From Spongilla lacustris (lineage: Eukaryota; Porifera; Demospongiae; Spongillida; Spongillidae): 64,000 nt of DNA. Both the position numbers and the translations under genes were made by a program. Position 1 is the first letter of the stretch, and every line of letters starts with the position of its first letter. This document shows, one piece after another, positions 1 to 13,968 of this stretch. Location of the stretch: contig OX442436.1 in the NCBI GenBank assembly GCA_949361645.1, positions 808,592 through 872,591 on the forward strand, written 5' to 3'. The notes below the pieces were generated by a model, which saw nothing but the letters and a program-made list of their open reading frames with translations, did not search any database and was not told where the DNA came from.

Positions 1-20
1 TCGTTTCTCTCACCACCTAG

Positions 21-3000
21 ACCTGATGCTTCCACACCAGTGTGTAATGGACGAGGGGAATGTGTGTGTGGCAAATGTGTCTGCAACTCGGTATGTTATT
101 AGTACCCTCTGTGTGTGTGTGTGTGCATGTGTGTGTGTGTGTGCATGTGTGTGTGTGTGCATGTGTGTGTGTGTGCATGTGTGTGTGTGTGCATGTGTGT
201 GTGTGTGTGCATGTGTACATGTGTGTATGTGTATATGTGGGTGTATGTGTGTGCATTTGTACACATGTGTGTGTATGTGCGTATGTAGAGTATGCACGTG
301 TTTGTGTGCATTTGAGTGTGTATATGTGCTTGTATGTGTACACATGTATGTGTAGGTGTGTGCTAGTGTTTGCATTACAACAGGTGATGTTAGCCTGCCT
401 GACCTTTGACCTCTAGGTGGGCGGGGTGCAGTATGGGGGCCAGTTCTGTCAATGTGACAGGAACAAGTGTCCCATGGGTTATGACAGCAAAGGACAGCTG
501 GCCATCTGCTCAGGTGAGCATATCTATTTATAGATGTGTTATGTGTGGTGTGGTTAGCCATCGTGCTTTGACCTGTGTCTCCAGGCAACGGGAACTGCTT
601 CTGTGACAGCTGCTCGTGCAATCGGGACTACACTGGATATGCCTGCAGCTGCCACACCTCCCAGCTGCAGTGCATTGAGCCTGGAGAGAAGGTGTTGGGC
701 GTGGCTTATAAACAGTAGGTGGGCGTGATTATTATGATCCCTTCCCCCTCCCCCACTAGAGTGTCTGCTCCAATGCCGGACAGTGTGTGTGTGGAATCTG
801 TATATGCAGCAACATCACGTCACGCATAGGGACATACTGCGAGGAGTGCAAGGTACATGTGGTGGGGTGTGAATGTTTGGGTGAGTGGTGCAGTCATGCT
901 GGTGTTTTTAATACTGGTCATACACTATTGCCTTTATCAAGAGTCAAAATTGTGTGATCCCCATTGAAAATACTCTGAGGGGGTGTTGGGCATGGGGGGG
1001 CATGGGGAGCTGAGGCTTGGGGGGGCATGGGGAGCTGAGGCTTGGGGGGCAGGGGAGCTTAGGCTTGGGGGGGCATGGGGAGTTGAGGCTTGGGGGCAAG
1101 GCATTTTTGTTTAGAACTAGGCTATACGTAGAGATCAACAAACCCAAGTCACTTGTGTCATACTTCATCAAGCAAGTGTCAGGGCCATCATGACAAGGTC
1201 ACTGCAGCTGGCTGGCATTGGATGTGTTGTTCACTTTCAAGAGAACTTGTAGAGATAATTGGGCCTGTACTAAGCCCAGGAGAGACTTCCTAAGCTAACA
1301 CAGTTTGCTTTTCATTTGGATCAATTCGTGTGCTTTTATTAATCATTATTTTATTTTATTTTATGGTCCCCTCCTCCCCAGACCTGCACAGGAGCCTGCA
1401 GCAGTATGATGAGATGTGTGGAGTGCCACATCACTGGGGGCTCCTGTGATGCCATCTGTGCCAACATCACCTATGTGCAGAACGAGACCATGGTGCCTGG
1501 CTATAATGGAACCATGAGTATGTGTGTGTGTGTGTGTGTGTGTATGTGCATGTGCTAATGTGGATATATATGTATATTGCCTACAGTACTACACATGTGT
1601 TCAGCCCATACTTGTTAAGTTTGCAATAGGTATTTGGAAGCAGCCAGTTAAATTAATAATTAAATTCAAAAATCTGTAGAATACCAGTTATGTGTACCTC
1701 CATTATTAGCAGTTATGTGTACCTCCATTATTAGCAGTTATGTGTACCTCCATTATTACCAGTTATGTGTACCTCCATTATTACCAGTTATGTGTACCTC
1801 CATTATTACCAGTTATGTGTACCTCCATTATTACCAGTTATGTGTACCTCCATTATTACCTTCCAAGTGAAATGTGTACAGCATTTGAATAGTGTGCTCT
1901 AATTGTGGGTATAGCATGAAAAGAAAATCCAAATGCACATGACTCAATGCTCTTATTATTTTTCTTTGTACCTGTATTGGGTACTGAGGTAGTTGTATGA
2001 ATTGTATATATAATTGCCTTGTACGGTCAAATATTGGGCTATTCCAATATTTAACGTACACCCCTATGGATGACAATAAATGGTGTCCGGGGGTGTCATT
2101 TAAATGCCTGTCCCGGGGGGGGGGGGGGGGGGGGAGGTATGTTTGCAATCATTGTCATCCATAGGGGTGGTACGAATAAATAATGAATAGCCCATTATGT
2201 AAGGTAATATATATATGCATTGCCTTGTAAGGTAATATATGCATTGCCTTGTAAGGCAATATGTGTATTGCCTTGTAAGGTAATATATGCTAAGGTAACA
2301 TAGGTGCTTGGGTCATATAGTCACCATCTGCTTCACATTAATAGGGTTCCGTAGCTGTTCCCTCACCTCACAGAGCTGTGAGGTCATCTATGAGCTGGAT
2401 CGTTACACCACTGGGCCAGGGCCCAATGTCTATGTCGTTCTGGACACCACCCAGAAGAGTTATGTGACACTGCACGGGAATGGTTAGTCCAGGGGGGGGG
2501 AATCTTGAGGGGACGATGGGGGAGGAGGTGCTGTGTTGAAGAAGCATTTTGTTTCTTTGCAGGTAACTGTAATCCCAGCCAACTAGTCTGGCCCATCCCT
2601 GTGGGTATTGTTCTGGGGATTATTGTGGTGGGAATCATCACCATCATTCTATGGAGATTGTGCTCCTATCTGGGTGTAAGTCAAGTGTTAAGTGGGGTGT
2701 CAAATGGATGATGTTAAGTGGGGTGTCAAATGGTGGGTGTTAGGGGTATCAAATGGATGGTGTTAAGTGGGGGTGTCGAATGGAGGGTGTTAGGGGTGTC
2801 AAATGGATGGTGTTAAGGTGTTACTTTTTCCCCTTGTGTGTCTTCTTTTAGGAGTACCTTGAGTACAGGCAGTGGGAGAAGAGTCTTCAGGAGGAGAACA
2901 GCAGAGTAAGGTGTTCACTTTTGTTGTCAAGGTAACTGCATACATCCTCTTGTCTTCCCTACAGAGTGGAAGCAATCCTTTATTTGTGGATCCAACATCC

Positions 3001-3039
3001 AGTTACAATAATCCTCGGTACAAGCCCCAAAATAAGTGA
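21..3039 (+). CDS. Integrin beta subunit, 3' end of gene (5' end outside window)
   Basis: Cell-surface adhesion receptor subunit that pairs with an alpha chain and links matrix to actin. Nine exons keep one reading frame: 21-90, 417-513, 585-691, 760-852, 1382-1517, 2345-2482, 2563-2675, 2852-2905, 2965-3039 (stop TGA 3037-3039). The first five encode cysteine-rich integrin EGF modules (for example CNGRGECVCGKCVC), followed by the beta-tail region. Exon 2563-2675 carries the transmembrane helix (VGIVLGIIVVGIITIILW). The cytoplasmic tail has the membrane-proximal EYRQWEK segment and two talin/kindlin-type motifs: NPLF, where most betas have NPxY, and a canonical NPRY six residues before the end. 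The head (PSI, hybrid, beta-I domains) lies left of the window. It converges on SMIM7. Family certain; paralogue not assignable. Confidence 0.95.
107..240. repeat. (TG)n microsatellite with regular TGTGCA interruptions
   Basis: The first intron of the integrin gene is mostly TG dinucleotides broken every 16-20 bases by GCA. It is open in several frames on both strands, so apparent Cys/Val or His/Thr proteins here are artefacts. Confidence 0.9.
1683..1857. repeat. 25-bp minisatellite, 7 copies
   Basis: A 25-bp unit (core AGTTATGTGTACCTCCATTA) is repeated seven times in the integrin intron 1518-2344. Copies differ only at one or two bases (AGC or ACC at the unit start). The same intron also holds short repeats of a GCCTTGTAAGGTAATATATGC type at 2187-2290. 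Confidence 0.9.
2690..2816. repeat. Short tandem repeat, ~20-30 bp units
   Basis: Five or so imperfect copies of a GTTAAGTGGGGTGTCAAATG-like unit fill the intron between the integrin transmembrane exon and the first cytoplasmic exon. Confidence 0.75.
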
Positions 3040-3445
3040 TTGGTCAGAAATCTTTAGATCTGTAGTGCTAACATCAGAGGATTGGAAAGGGGAGGAGGTG
3101 CAACTATTTTTTTTGTTTGTTTCTTTATCTGTTTCACTGCAAGCTGTAAGAACTGATTTTAGACAGTTACTAATCATCACATTACATGTACCTCCACTTT
3201 GTTATATTCACACTGCAATTGTAACACACAAGAAAAAAGCAAAGTCTGATGATGCAAGAAATTACTGACATGTATATTCAAATATACTGAGATTTGCGTA
3301 CAAGTTTCCTGCCAGCTGCTGATGTGTTAGCAAACCTTTCAGGACCCAAACAGTCTATAAATACATTGGTATATATGCATGATGCAGGAGAGGGGTACAT
3401 GTCATGATATACATATGAGGAGAGAGGGGATGGGGCAAACTGCAC

Positions 3446-4025
3446 TCACATGAACATGCAAGCTATGATGAGCAGGTTCCACAAGCCAATGAAGATTCTG
3501 AAATATCTCAGGCTCTTGAGAAACTCTCGTATCTTATCCCCCGCTGTGACATGGCGATCACTGTCTTCAAATGTGTCTGGCCTCGTCTTTGTACTGCAAC
3601 GACGAAAAAATGACAGCAGGTTGGACTAATCAGTAAGGTGATCTGGTGGATTACAAAGTTACTAGACTACATATGGAACAAATAAAATCCCTCAATTTGG
3701 CAAATGACTGGCTACAGCCTAAAAGGTTTTTTCAGGGAGTGGTGTCTTGGGGAAGTTTGAAATGGGAAGGGAGAGAGGTGATTAAGCCAAGTGGGGAAGT
3801 GGGTCGATAGAACATTTAAAAAATACATCAACACAATTAGACGATGGCCTATTTTTTGGCGCGATGAAGTTCTTGAGCGCACTTACAGTTTAAAGTTGAG
3901 TATCGCTGCGGCATTAACCAGTAAGGTGCTGGAGGAAATAGAACGTCACGTTAGGAATTGGAAACATTGGAGCTAGTAAATAGTTTCCGAGATACTTGCC
4001 AGAACAGAATGATATCTGAAAGCAT
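3446..4025 (-). CDS. SMIM7: Small integral membrane protein 7
   Basis: A 71-residue protein encoded by three small exons: 4000-4025, 3887-3928 and 3446-3593 (stop TGA at 3446-3448). The assembled protein starts MLSDIILFCTLLVNAAA, has the conserved ILNFKL segment, a short hydrophilic linker, then the diagnostic block IREFLKSLRYFRIFIGLWN and a final hydrophobic helix. Vertebrate SMIM7 is about 75 residues with the same N-terminal helix and the same REFL-SLRYFRIF-ALWN block, so the match spans the whole protein. The family's biochemical role is poorly known. The first intron begins with GC (G|GCAAGT) instead of GT; the frame and protein match require it. The start codon lies 54 bp from the RTCA start on the other strand. 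Confidence 0.88.
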
Positions 4026-4079
4026 CGCTTTTATATCCAATTATTCGTTGTAATAAACTTTGGAAAATCAAACTATTGT
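4026..4079. promoter_or_regulatory. Bidirectional promoter of SMIM7 and RTCA
   Basis: Only 54 bp separate the two divergent start codons, so core promoter and both 5' UTRs must lie here or overlap the coding exons. The interval is AT-rich, with an ATTATTCGTTGTAATAA stretch near the middle and no clear canonical TATA box for either side. Confidence 0.6.
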
Positions 4080-6554
<2,475 letters not shown>

Positions 6555-6914
6555 ATTTAAATATTACTAAATGTGATATCATTGGTATATGAATAATTGT
6601 ATAGCTTTTGTCTTTATTGTAATCAGCCATGGCCAGTTTGTTGGAATGGCTACCAAACCCAGTGTGTTGGCATACACACAGTCAATGCATGTATTTTGCA
6701 TATCCATAACATGGGACAACAGCCATATATGAGTCAAAGAAACATCTGAACACACACTACAAACCAGAATGACACAACGAGAAAATTGAACTAAAAGTTC
6801 TCTGCAAATGAGATCGAACAGAAGACTAGATACAAACAAAAAAAAAAAAGACATAAAAAGCTGTCTAGGCCCCAGACCCAATGGTGAAAACATGGATTCC
6901 AGTTGCTCACAAAA

Positions 6915-8302
6915 TCAACGGATGTAGACAGCCATATTAAGAGGAGAGCACGCCTCCTTCATGGTGAAAGAGCCAGTGAATAAAAATGCACCCTCTTCCG
7001 TCGCTACACCTACCCCCACCCCCTTCCATACCTTGTGAGACCTTGATTTGTAGAACACATTCCAAAATCGCAACGTCTCATCTCCTGCCCCTGTGACTAT
7101 AGTTTGCCCGTCCGGAGACATTGCCTATACAAGGGAAACAGTTCAAGGATGGTTAAGCTCACCCCTTTTTTCACCCTAACTCCTCCCTTACTGATCCCTC
7201 ATCCCCCTACTCACCAGATACAGTACTCTTGTTGTGTGGCCAGTCAACTTTGCCACCTGTGTCATTGATGGGTATCTCCAAATGACAATCTGGTTCTGGG
7301 AGTACCCATGTGTGCTGACAAGCTCATTGGTGCTCTTGGACCATGCTAGGTTGCAAACTTGCGAGCCAGTATCAACCACCTGTAGAGGCTGGTTTGTAGA
7401 AGTGTTCCAGAACCGTATCGTACGGTCGGCTGTGCCACCACCCGAGGCCAATATGCCGTGCTGTATGAGTGAAATTATTAGGTGGGGGGGGGATGTGTGT
7501 ATATGTACACTATGTGTACCTGATGTGGGGACCATGCAATAGCCTTCACTGCAGCTGTGTGGTCCGTGTAGCATAGCATTGGTTCTGGTGTGAATTGATT
7601 CCACACGTATAGCTGTTGGATAGAAGAGGGAGTTAGAGAGGTGTGAGTAGGTGGGGAGAAACTATGTAATCAAAACAGCAGTAGCAACCCCACACACCAG
7701 AAACACTACGCCAACAAGCTACACATACTGTGTGTGTACCTTGTTGTCGTTGCCGCCCGATGCTAGTAGTTGGTGGTCTGTAGACCACCTTAGTCCACAC
7801 ACTTCTTGCGTGTGGGCCTTGAGGATGCGTGTGGGCGTGTCAGGCACCCTGTGATCCCACTGGACAATGTGGTGGTCCCTGCTGCCTGAGCACAGGGTGT
7901 CCCAGTTCCAAGATAGTGCACCTGCAAGAGGGTGGGAAGGTGTGTACATTAGGGTGTACCGCTGGGGGGGGGGGGGGGGGGGGGGGGAAGGAGGGGCAAC
8001 AGGCACCATACCAACTCTGCTGCTGTGACCTGACATGGTCCTTAGCTTCTTCTCTGCTGCCACATCCCATATTTGAACTAGACCTGTTTGCGTGCCAACT
8101 GCAAGAAGGTGCTGTGCAGGAGAATGGGAGCAGTGTGTGTCAATACCTAATTAGTACCTGGGCACCCACTGCTGTGTACGCATGTGACTGAGATAGTTGA
8201 TTCCTACCTTATCTGACCAAGACACTGAAGTGACAGAGTCTCCCTCATCTTGGAGGTCACATAGCTTCGAGACCTGCCGATGAGTAGTTGTGAAGTCAAT
8301 CT

Positions 8303-8340
<38 letters not shown>

Positions 8341-8703
8341 CTCCACCTGGCATGTAAATGCACTCCACAAGTACACTGCAGTGCCCAGTCCAACAGACAG
8401 GATATTGTGGGAAGACCAGTCGAGCAGGTTGAGGTAGAAGTCATCTTGCAGTTCTGGTGCATCCAGAACCTTAAAGGGTGTCTTTGCAATCTTTCGTGTC
8501 ACCCTTCTAGGAGACAGCAACAGTTGTTTGCTGTATGGTTGTGATGTATGTGGTAGTTTGTGAGCGGAGGGGGGGGGGGATTCTAACCTGCTCTTGCTGA
8601 TGGGAGAAATAGAGTAGGGGGCATGAGGGTCCAACCTTTGTGGTGAGGACTGGAACTATAAGGGTAGAGTACAAGTGTGCATATTTCAAAGACTGCACTG
8701 TGT

Positions 8704-8774
<71 letters not shown>

Positions 8775-9713
8775 GTGTCACCTTAAGCATGTTGCTTTTG
8801 GAAGGGGATATGACTGTGAGGGGTCCTCCCCTCTCCACATTTTGAGGGTCCTGGTTGGTTAGTGGGAAGAGCATTGACAAGCACTCAACCAATGTACAGT
8901 TACACTACAAAGCATCACAACATTGCACACGCATAATAGGTATAACATGCTAGGCATACAGGCACTTCTGTGATGCTTTCTCCAAGGAGTTCATTCTGTA
9001 ACACCGACTTCTGGGTAAGGGCCTCAGCTTAGGTGAATGAAAATCCCACTGAATAAGATTAGTGTATCCAAATGGTCAAGTGTGGTACCTTTTGGTGGCT
9101 CTGCAGTTTGATCCCTTCAAAGCGAATGATACAAACACGTGTGGTTTATCAAAGTACTGTGAGAAATAACAGCCAGTATGTCGTCGTTATCTCACTTACT
9201 TATCCTTCTTTGATGTTCTGAGTGGCGTTCCAAACAGACATTTTCTTGCCCCGCAGGACGCAGCTCTGCTTGGTATATAACTGCGCACGCGTATCCCGGA
9301 AACAACAGCATGGACACAAGGAGATGCAGGAACACACGGGATGCGCGCACACAAACGCACGCGCACACAAATACACACAGATATGTATCAGTCAGACAAG
9401 TACGACAAAATCCCGCTATCAGAACCTTACCGATCATAATAGTTCTCACGAGACAGGTTCGGAGATTTGAAAATGTAACCTGATCTGTCGCATGGTGATT
9501 TCGACGGCGAAGGTGTCGGAGACTAAAAAATAGTGGCAAACAAACTTCAGTCAAACAAAATCTCTCGAACGGGCATAAAAGCATAATTCTTCATGTGTTT
9601 CGCCGGTCCTTGGAGTTACAACGGCCAAAAGGTACTGCATTTGTATCGATGGTTCTTACCTGCTCCAGGGTGCTGATAAGGCGCTCTCGGTAGTCTCGGT
9701 CTATGCTGGCCAT
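6915..9713 (-). CDS. FZR1: Fizzy-related/Cdh1, APC/C co-activator
   Basis: WD40 co-activator that brings substrates to the anaphase-promoting complex in late mitosis and G1. Fifteen exons read continuously: 9660-9713, 9431-9522, 9200-9280, 9089-9114, 8960-9027, 8782-8850, 8588-8655, 8347-8530, 8208-8273, 8012-8111, 7740-7921, 7520-7612, 7215-7460, 7032-7124, 6915-6956; total 487 residues (human 496). Hallmarks: C-box DRYIPSR at residues 48-54, created across an exon junction; the QNELLGESI segment; SPRRVTRKI then FKVLDAPELQDDFYLNL; seven WD40 repeats including GSRDHHIVQWD, ASGGNDNK, ASGGGTADRTIRFWN and TGAGDETLRFWN; and the C-terminal Ile-Arg tail. The order and motifs are Cdh1 rather than Cdc20. 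Serine-proline sites flank the C-box, as expected for CDK control. Confidence 0.96.
8306..8336. repeat. (TG)n microsatellite, FZR1 intron
   Basis: Short TG tract between the FZR1 exons ending at 8347 and starting at 8273 on the minus strand. Confidence 0.85.
8701..8774. repeat. (TG)n microsatellite, FZR1 intron
   Basis: About 74 bp of TG repeats between FZR1 exons 8782-8850 and 8588-8655. Confidence 0.9.
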
Positions 9714-9893
9714 AATAACTGCTGTAGCCTTAGGTTACGAATTATTCGGACTCCAGGCGAAACAGCGTTGGTTGATATTGGTCGTCATAACTTCAACTTT
9801 ATAGAAGTCACGTGCGGCCATATCAACGGCACTTAAGTCCAGAGAGCGGCGAAACGGGAGATTACGGAAATATCAAGAAGTCACATGTGAGCA
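9714..9893. promoter_or_regulatory. Divergent promoter between FZR1 and EBNA1BP2
   Basis: The two start codons, on opposite strands, are 180 bp apart, so the two 5' regions probably share one promoter. No TATA box is evident. The interval is mixed in composition, with several CG dinucleotides near 9760-9860, consistent with a housekeeping-type divergent promoter. Confidence 0.55.
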
Positions 9894-12800
9894 ATGAGTG
9901 TTACTGACGAGGACAGTGTATCTGAAAACTTGAGTTCGGATGAAGAGGTTTGTTGATTTACTGGTACTGGCATGTGCAAAGGGATCATTCGTTTGACACA
10001 CAGCTCCAGGAAGAGTTTGCCAAGGGAACCATTCAGTCAAGCCTCGTGAAAAAAATACGGCCTCCAAAGACCTATACTAACAATGTGGTACGTCGCTGTT
10101 TATTTATTCCATATGCTGTTTCACTTGGTTACGTCAGACCTTCTTTAACTAGTCGGCGCTAAAAGAGAAGCTGGGAGCGTTTCGCGGTCAATTTGACTGG
10201 CTGGAGTACATGGATATCATCGCCCCTCCGAACGCAGCCAGCGAGGTCGTCACAGAACCGGGAAACAAGCAATCGGAACATGCACTTATTGACCCTGATG
10301 ACGACTTTCAAAGAGAGATGCATTTGTAAGTCAAGACAGAAATGGCGCCTTTTTTTGTGGCTAGAAGGATCGATATACGAAAGTTAAAATGAGATGATAC
10401 ATGTAGCTGGTGCTATATGTGTAATAATCAGTATGAACAAGCATCTGAAATACACTTGATTTTATAGCTCATTTATACATGTACCGTGAATAATGGCGCC
10501 CCCCCCCCCCCCCCCCCCCCCCCAAAGCGTACTAAATGCATATGTGGGGAATTGATATTGAATATCAGGTAGCCATAATGAATACTAGTAAGCTGTGATT
10601 ATGCGAATAGATCTAATTGATAGAAGAATGCCTGGATATGAAGGCGGAGATAATTAGAAACGATCCGCGTTTTGGCACGTGACACTTAGTATAGCTTTAG
10701 AAACACCTTAGAATCGAAATCACTAAAAGCAATAACCCATAACAACTGTGTACATGAGTCAAAGTATTTTCTAGCTTGCATTTGACATACACAAGAGGTA
10801 CCAAAATAACACACAAAAGTAAAATAAAGTTAAATGCTTTTCAATACTTCCTAGAGTATGCATAACCTGTGGCTATATACATATTCCACCCATACTGAAC
10901 ATTTTAACGAAAGAATGGGCTTTGTTGTGTGTATCTAACTCACACACTAAATATCGAAACACAATAGGTCTGTGGCCTGTTCACCAAGCAGTTGTACCCA
11001 CATGCCTTGTCCTGGCTGTGTGATTGTTCCATAGAGGGTTTAACACTAAATGTTACAAATAAAAACGTGTGGTTGGGAGCCTTTCTGAGTTGGGTTACAG
11101 GTACAAAACAGGCCGAAATGATAGAAATAGTACTTAAGAGTTAAAAACCTGGCAAGTGAGAGCATTGGGAAGATGAGGATCTCGGTTTTTGCCTCAACAT
11201 GTGGAAGTTGAATAGCTTCAAAACTTTTGCCACCAAGTATTGAGAATTCAATGGATCGTGTGACACGTTTCATATCCAGGAATTGAAGTGTACACATGTG
11301 CACTGCAAACGCATATTATGTGATGTTATTCATACTGGTAGCTGCACCTCAGGCCTAACGTTTATAGCAATTCCAAATTCTGCTTATGCAGTGTGGCATG
11401 GTGGGGTGTTCTTAGAAATAGTGGTGGGGCCGTTATAAGCATGTCAAATACAAGAACCAGTACTTTGCATACAAGGATGGCCATTGTCCTCTGTAGCTGT
11501 GCTCCTCAGGTGACGCTATTGTCTACGCGCTGTCCCCAATGTTATATCAGTGAAGGCTTGCTTTTGGCACTTTGTTCTCAGCTTGCTAAAAATTGTTTAT
11601 TTCAATGAATAGACATTATTAATGAACTCTTAATGTTAGAGGGTTGGGGATAATCCATTAGTCTTCATCTTGCTAAAGACTGTTTATTAGAATGAATAGG
11701 CTAACATTAATGGAATCTAGTTTTAGTGGGTTGAGGATAACCATTAGTGCCCTTGCGTCCCTATGTAGTCAGTGCTACCACAGTTACTGATATCCTTGGA
11801 GTCACTTTCACCATTTGCTGTCCTCTCACCCCAGTTACCACCAGGCCAGGGCTGCAGCTGCTATTGGACTTAGGAAGTTGGAGGAGCTGGGTATTCCAAC
11901 AGAGAGACCTGAAGACTACTTTGCTGAAATGATCAAAGGAGATGATCACATGAGGAAGGTAAAGGGGTGTGGTTTGGGGTGTGGTTTTATTACATGTGTG
12001 ATCTTCGATTGGTGTTTTAAGGTACGTGAAGATCTTATGAGTCGCAAGAAGATGGCTGACAACAGGGAGAAGGCAAGGAAGACAAGAGAGCTTAAGAAGT
12101 ATGGTAAAAAGGTATGCACATAGTATGAGCTATTCGTGGGCATTATTTGGAGTAACGGGGTAACTACTCAGGTTCAAAAAGAGGTTTTGGAGAAGAGAAG
12201 ACTAGAAAAGAAAGTGACCATGGATTCGCTGAAAAAATATAAAAAAGGTCGGTACTTCAACATTGTGTGGTTGGTTATAAGAGCTGGCAGATCATAGGGT
12301 TTATGTTAGAAGTGGGCTGGTATACCTTCTGGGGCTTGGAGAATATTTCCTTTGGGGGGGGGGGGTGCCTACTGTCCCAATCACTCAATGAGGGGCTCCC
12401 TGGGAACCCTCCCCCCAGAGTGTGTACAACAATTGTTTGTGTAAGTGTACAGGAGTGTTGGTTACCCCCCAAGTCTACGGATGGGGTGTGTAGTTATGAC
12501 TTTGACATCAGAATATACTTTCCCCCTTTCTAAAGTTTGATGACGAGTCATTTTTGATTCTAAAGCTATGGTATTTGAGGACACTGCCTTCCAAAGTTCA
12601 CTCCCTTTGTTTGTTTTGTTTTGTTTTTGTTTTTTGAGACGGGTATGGGAGAATAAAGCCATGACTGCTGCTGCACCTAGCCATCTTCTGTAGTACTATA
12701 AATGGTGTTGCTTCCTGTTTCAATTTTTGATCGTGTGTATTGCCTTATGGAGTGTAGCTATGCAAGTAAAAGGTTCTGTTGTGTAAGAGGGAAAATAGTA

Positions 12801-13911
12801 ATGATTCCAAGGCTTGGTTGGGCTAGCTGACACCCTCCCCACACTATCATTCAAGGCTTGACATGGATTCCTTTTCTAACATCCATTGCCTACTTGTTAT
12901 TGCATTTATTACCTATCTCAAGTGCAGATTTTGGTGAGCTATGTATGCAAATAGCGTTGGTTTCTGTGGCTCTGCTCCAGATCACGATGGGGGAAGCCCC
13001 TCCCACACCCTGGCTGAGGCACACCACATTTGTTCATCATTCATTACCAACCCTAGAATCCTGCATCTGCCACTGATTCTGAATCTGTACGAAAAAGCTT
13101 TGTTATAAATTAAATCTTGAAAAAGCATGAAGGTTTGTGGCCTGAATATGGATGAACCCTACCTATTCAATTTTGTATATATAATACCTCAAAAAACTTT
13201 TTCAGGGGTGCGCCTTACCCTAGAGCTGACTGTAAACAAGCGCATGGTATGTATTAGGCTAGAAATAGTGCCAAGCATCATGAAAAGTTGGGCAACTATA
13301 CAAATGCATATTTGTGGCAATTGGAACCCTTTCAACTAATTTTTGATTATGTGAGTTTGACAAGTTAAACATTCAATTTACACGGAACCAGTTTTAAGCT
13401 AAATATGGCCAACACCAATCACATCCTACATGCTGATACATAACCCATAGAAGTGTGGAAATTTTAGTATTACAAAAGGGATGAGCTTAGAACCCCCACC
13501 CCAGGTAAAGGACAGAAGCCAGACTTCTTGTCTGGAGATGGTGATGATGACTTCCCTGTGTCAACTGAAGCTGCAAAGAGAAAGGCACCACTGAAATCTA
13601 AGAAAAGAGAGATGAAGGTGAGGGTGTGGTCATGGGTGTGTCTGGGAGGGGGGGGGGAAGCCAGCAGAATTTCTGTCTATAAACCTACCAGGGATGTTGT
13701 AATTGGAATTGTGTGTTCTTGTCTTTAGGATCAGAAATATGGATATGGGGGCAAAAAGAGATGGGCGAAAAGTAATACGGCAGAGTCAAGTGCTGACATG
13801 AGATCTTTCAGCTCCACTGTGCACAGCAAATCAAATAAAAACAAAAAGAGTGAAAAGAAGAGGCCGGGCAAGGCAAAAAGACTTCAAATGAAACGGAGAA
13901 AAGTAGCATAG
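9894..13911 (+). CDS. EBNA1BP2: EBP2, nucleolar rRNA-processing protein
   Basis: Nucleolar scaffold protein needed for 27S pre-rRNA processing and 60S ribosome assembly. Eight exons give 298 residues (human 306): 9894-9947, 10004-10087, 10153-10325, 11835-11958, 12022-12111, 12172-12247, 13505-13617, 13729-13911. Key matches: acidic N-terminus, LQEEFAKG, the FDWLEYMDI segment, DPDDDFQREMHFYHQA, PTERPEDYFAEM, a long basic coiled-coil (TRELKKYGKKVQKEVLEKR), SLKKYKKGKGQ, then KYGYGGKKRW and a lysine/arginine-rich end typical of nucleolar targeting. The start codon is followed by an acidic stretch as in homologues. Introns 3 (1.5 kb) and 6 (1.25 kb) are the longest; I see no other gene in them. 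The 3' end lies 57 bp from the stop codon of CFAP144 on the other strand, so their 3' UTRs probably overlap. Confidence 0.95.
10326..11834. other. EBNA1BP2 intron 3, no gene seen
   Basis: This 1.5-kb intron holds a 25-bp poly(C) run at 10499-10523 and AT-rich unique sequence. Short ORFs on both strands lack family resemblance and codon-level continuity, so none is annotated. Confidence 0.6.
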
Positions 13912-13968
13912 ACATAACATTCAACACATTTTCTGTTCTAAACACTATTTTGAGTGTACACTGTGCTG

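Noticed and set aside
10..621. Long ORFs rich in His/Thr or Cys/Val on both strands
   Set aside because: They run through (TG)n repeats inside an integrin intron. The same applies to ORFs at 4273-4739, 8290-8892, 29720-30188, 58607-58822 and 62760-63084.
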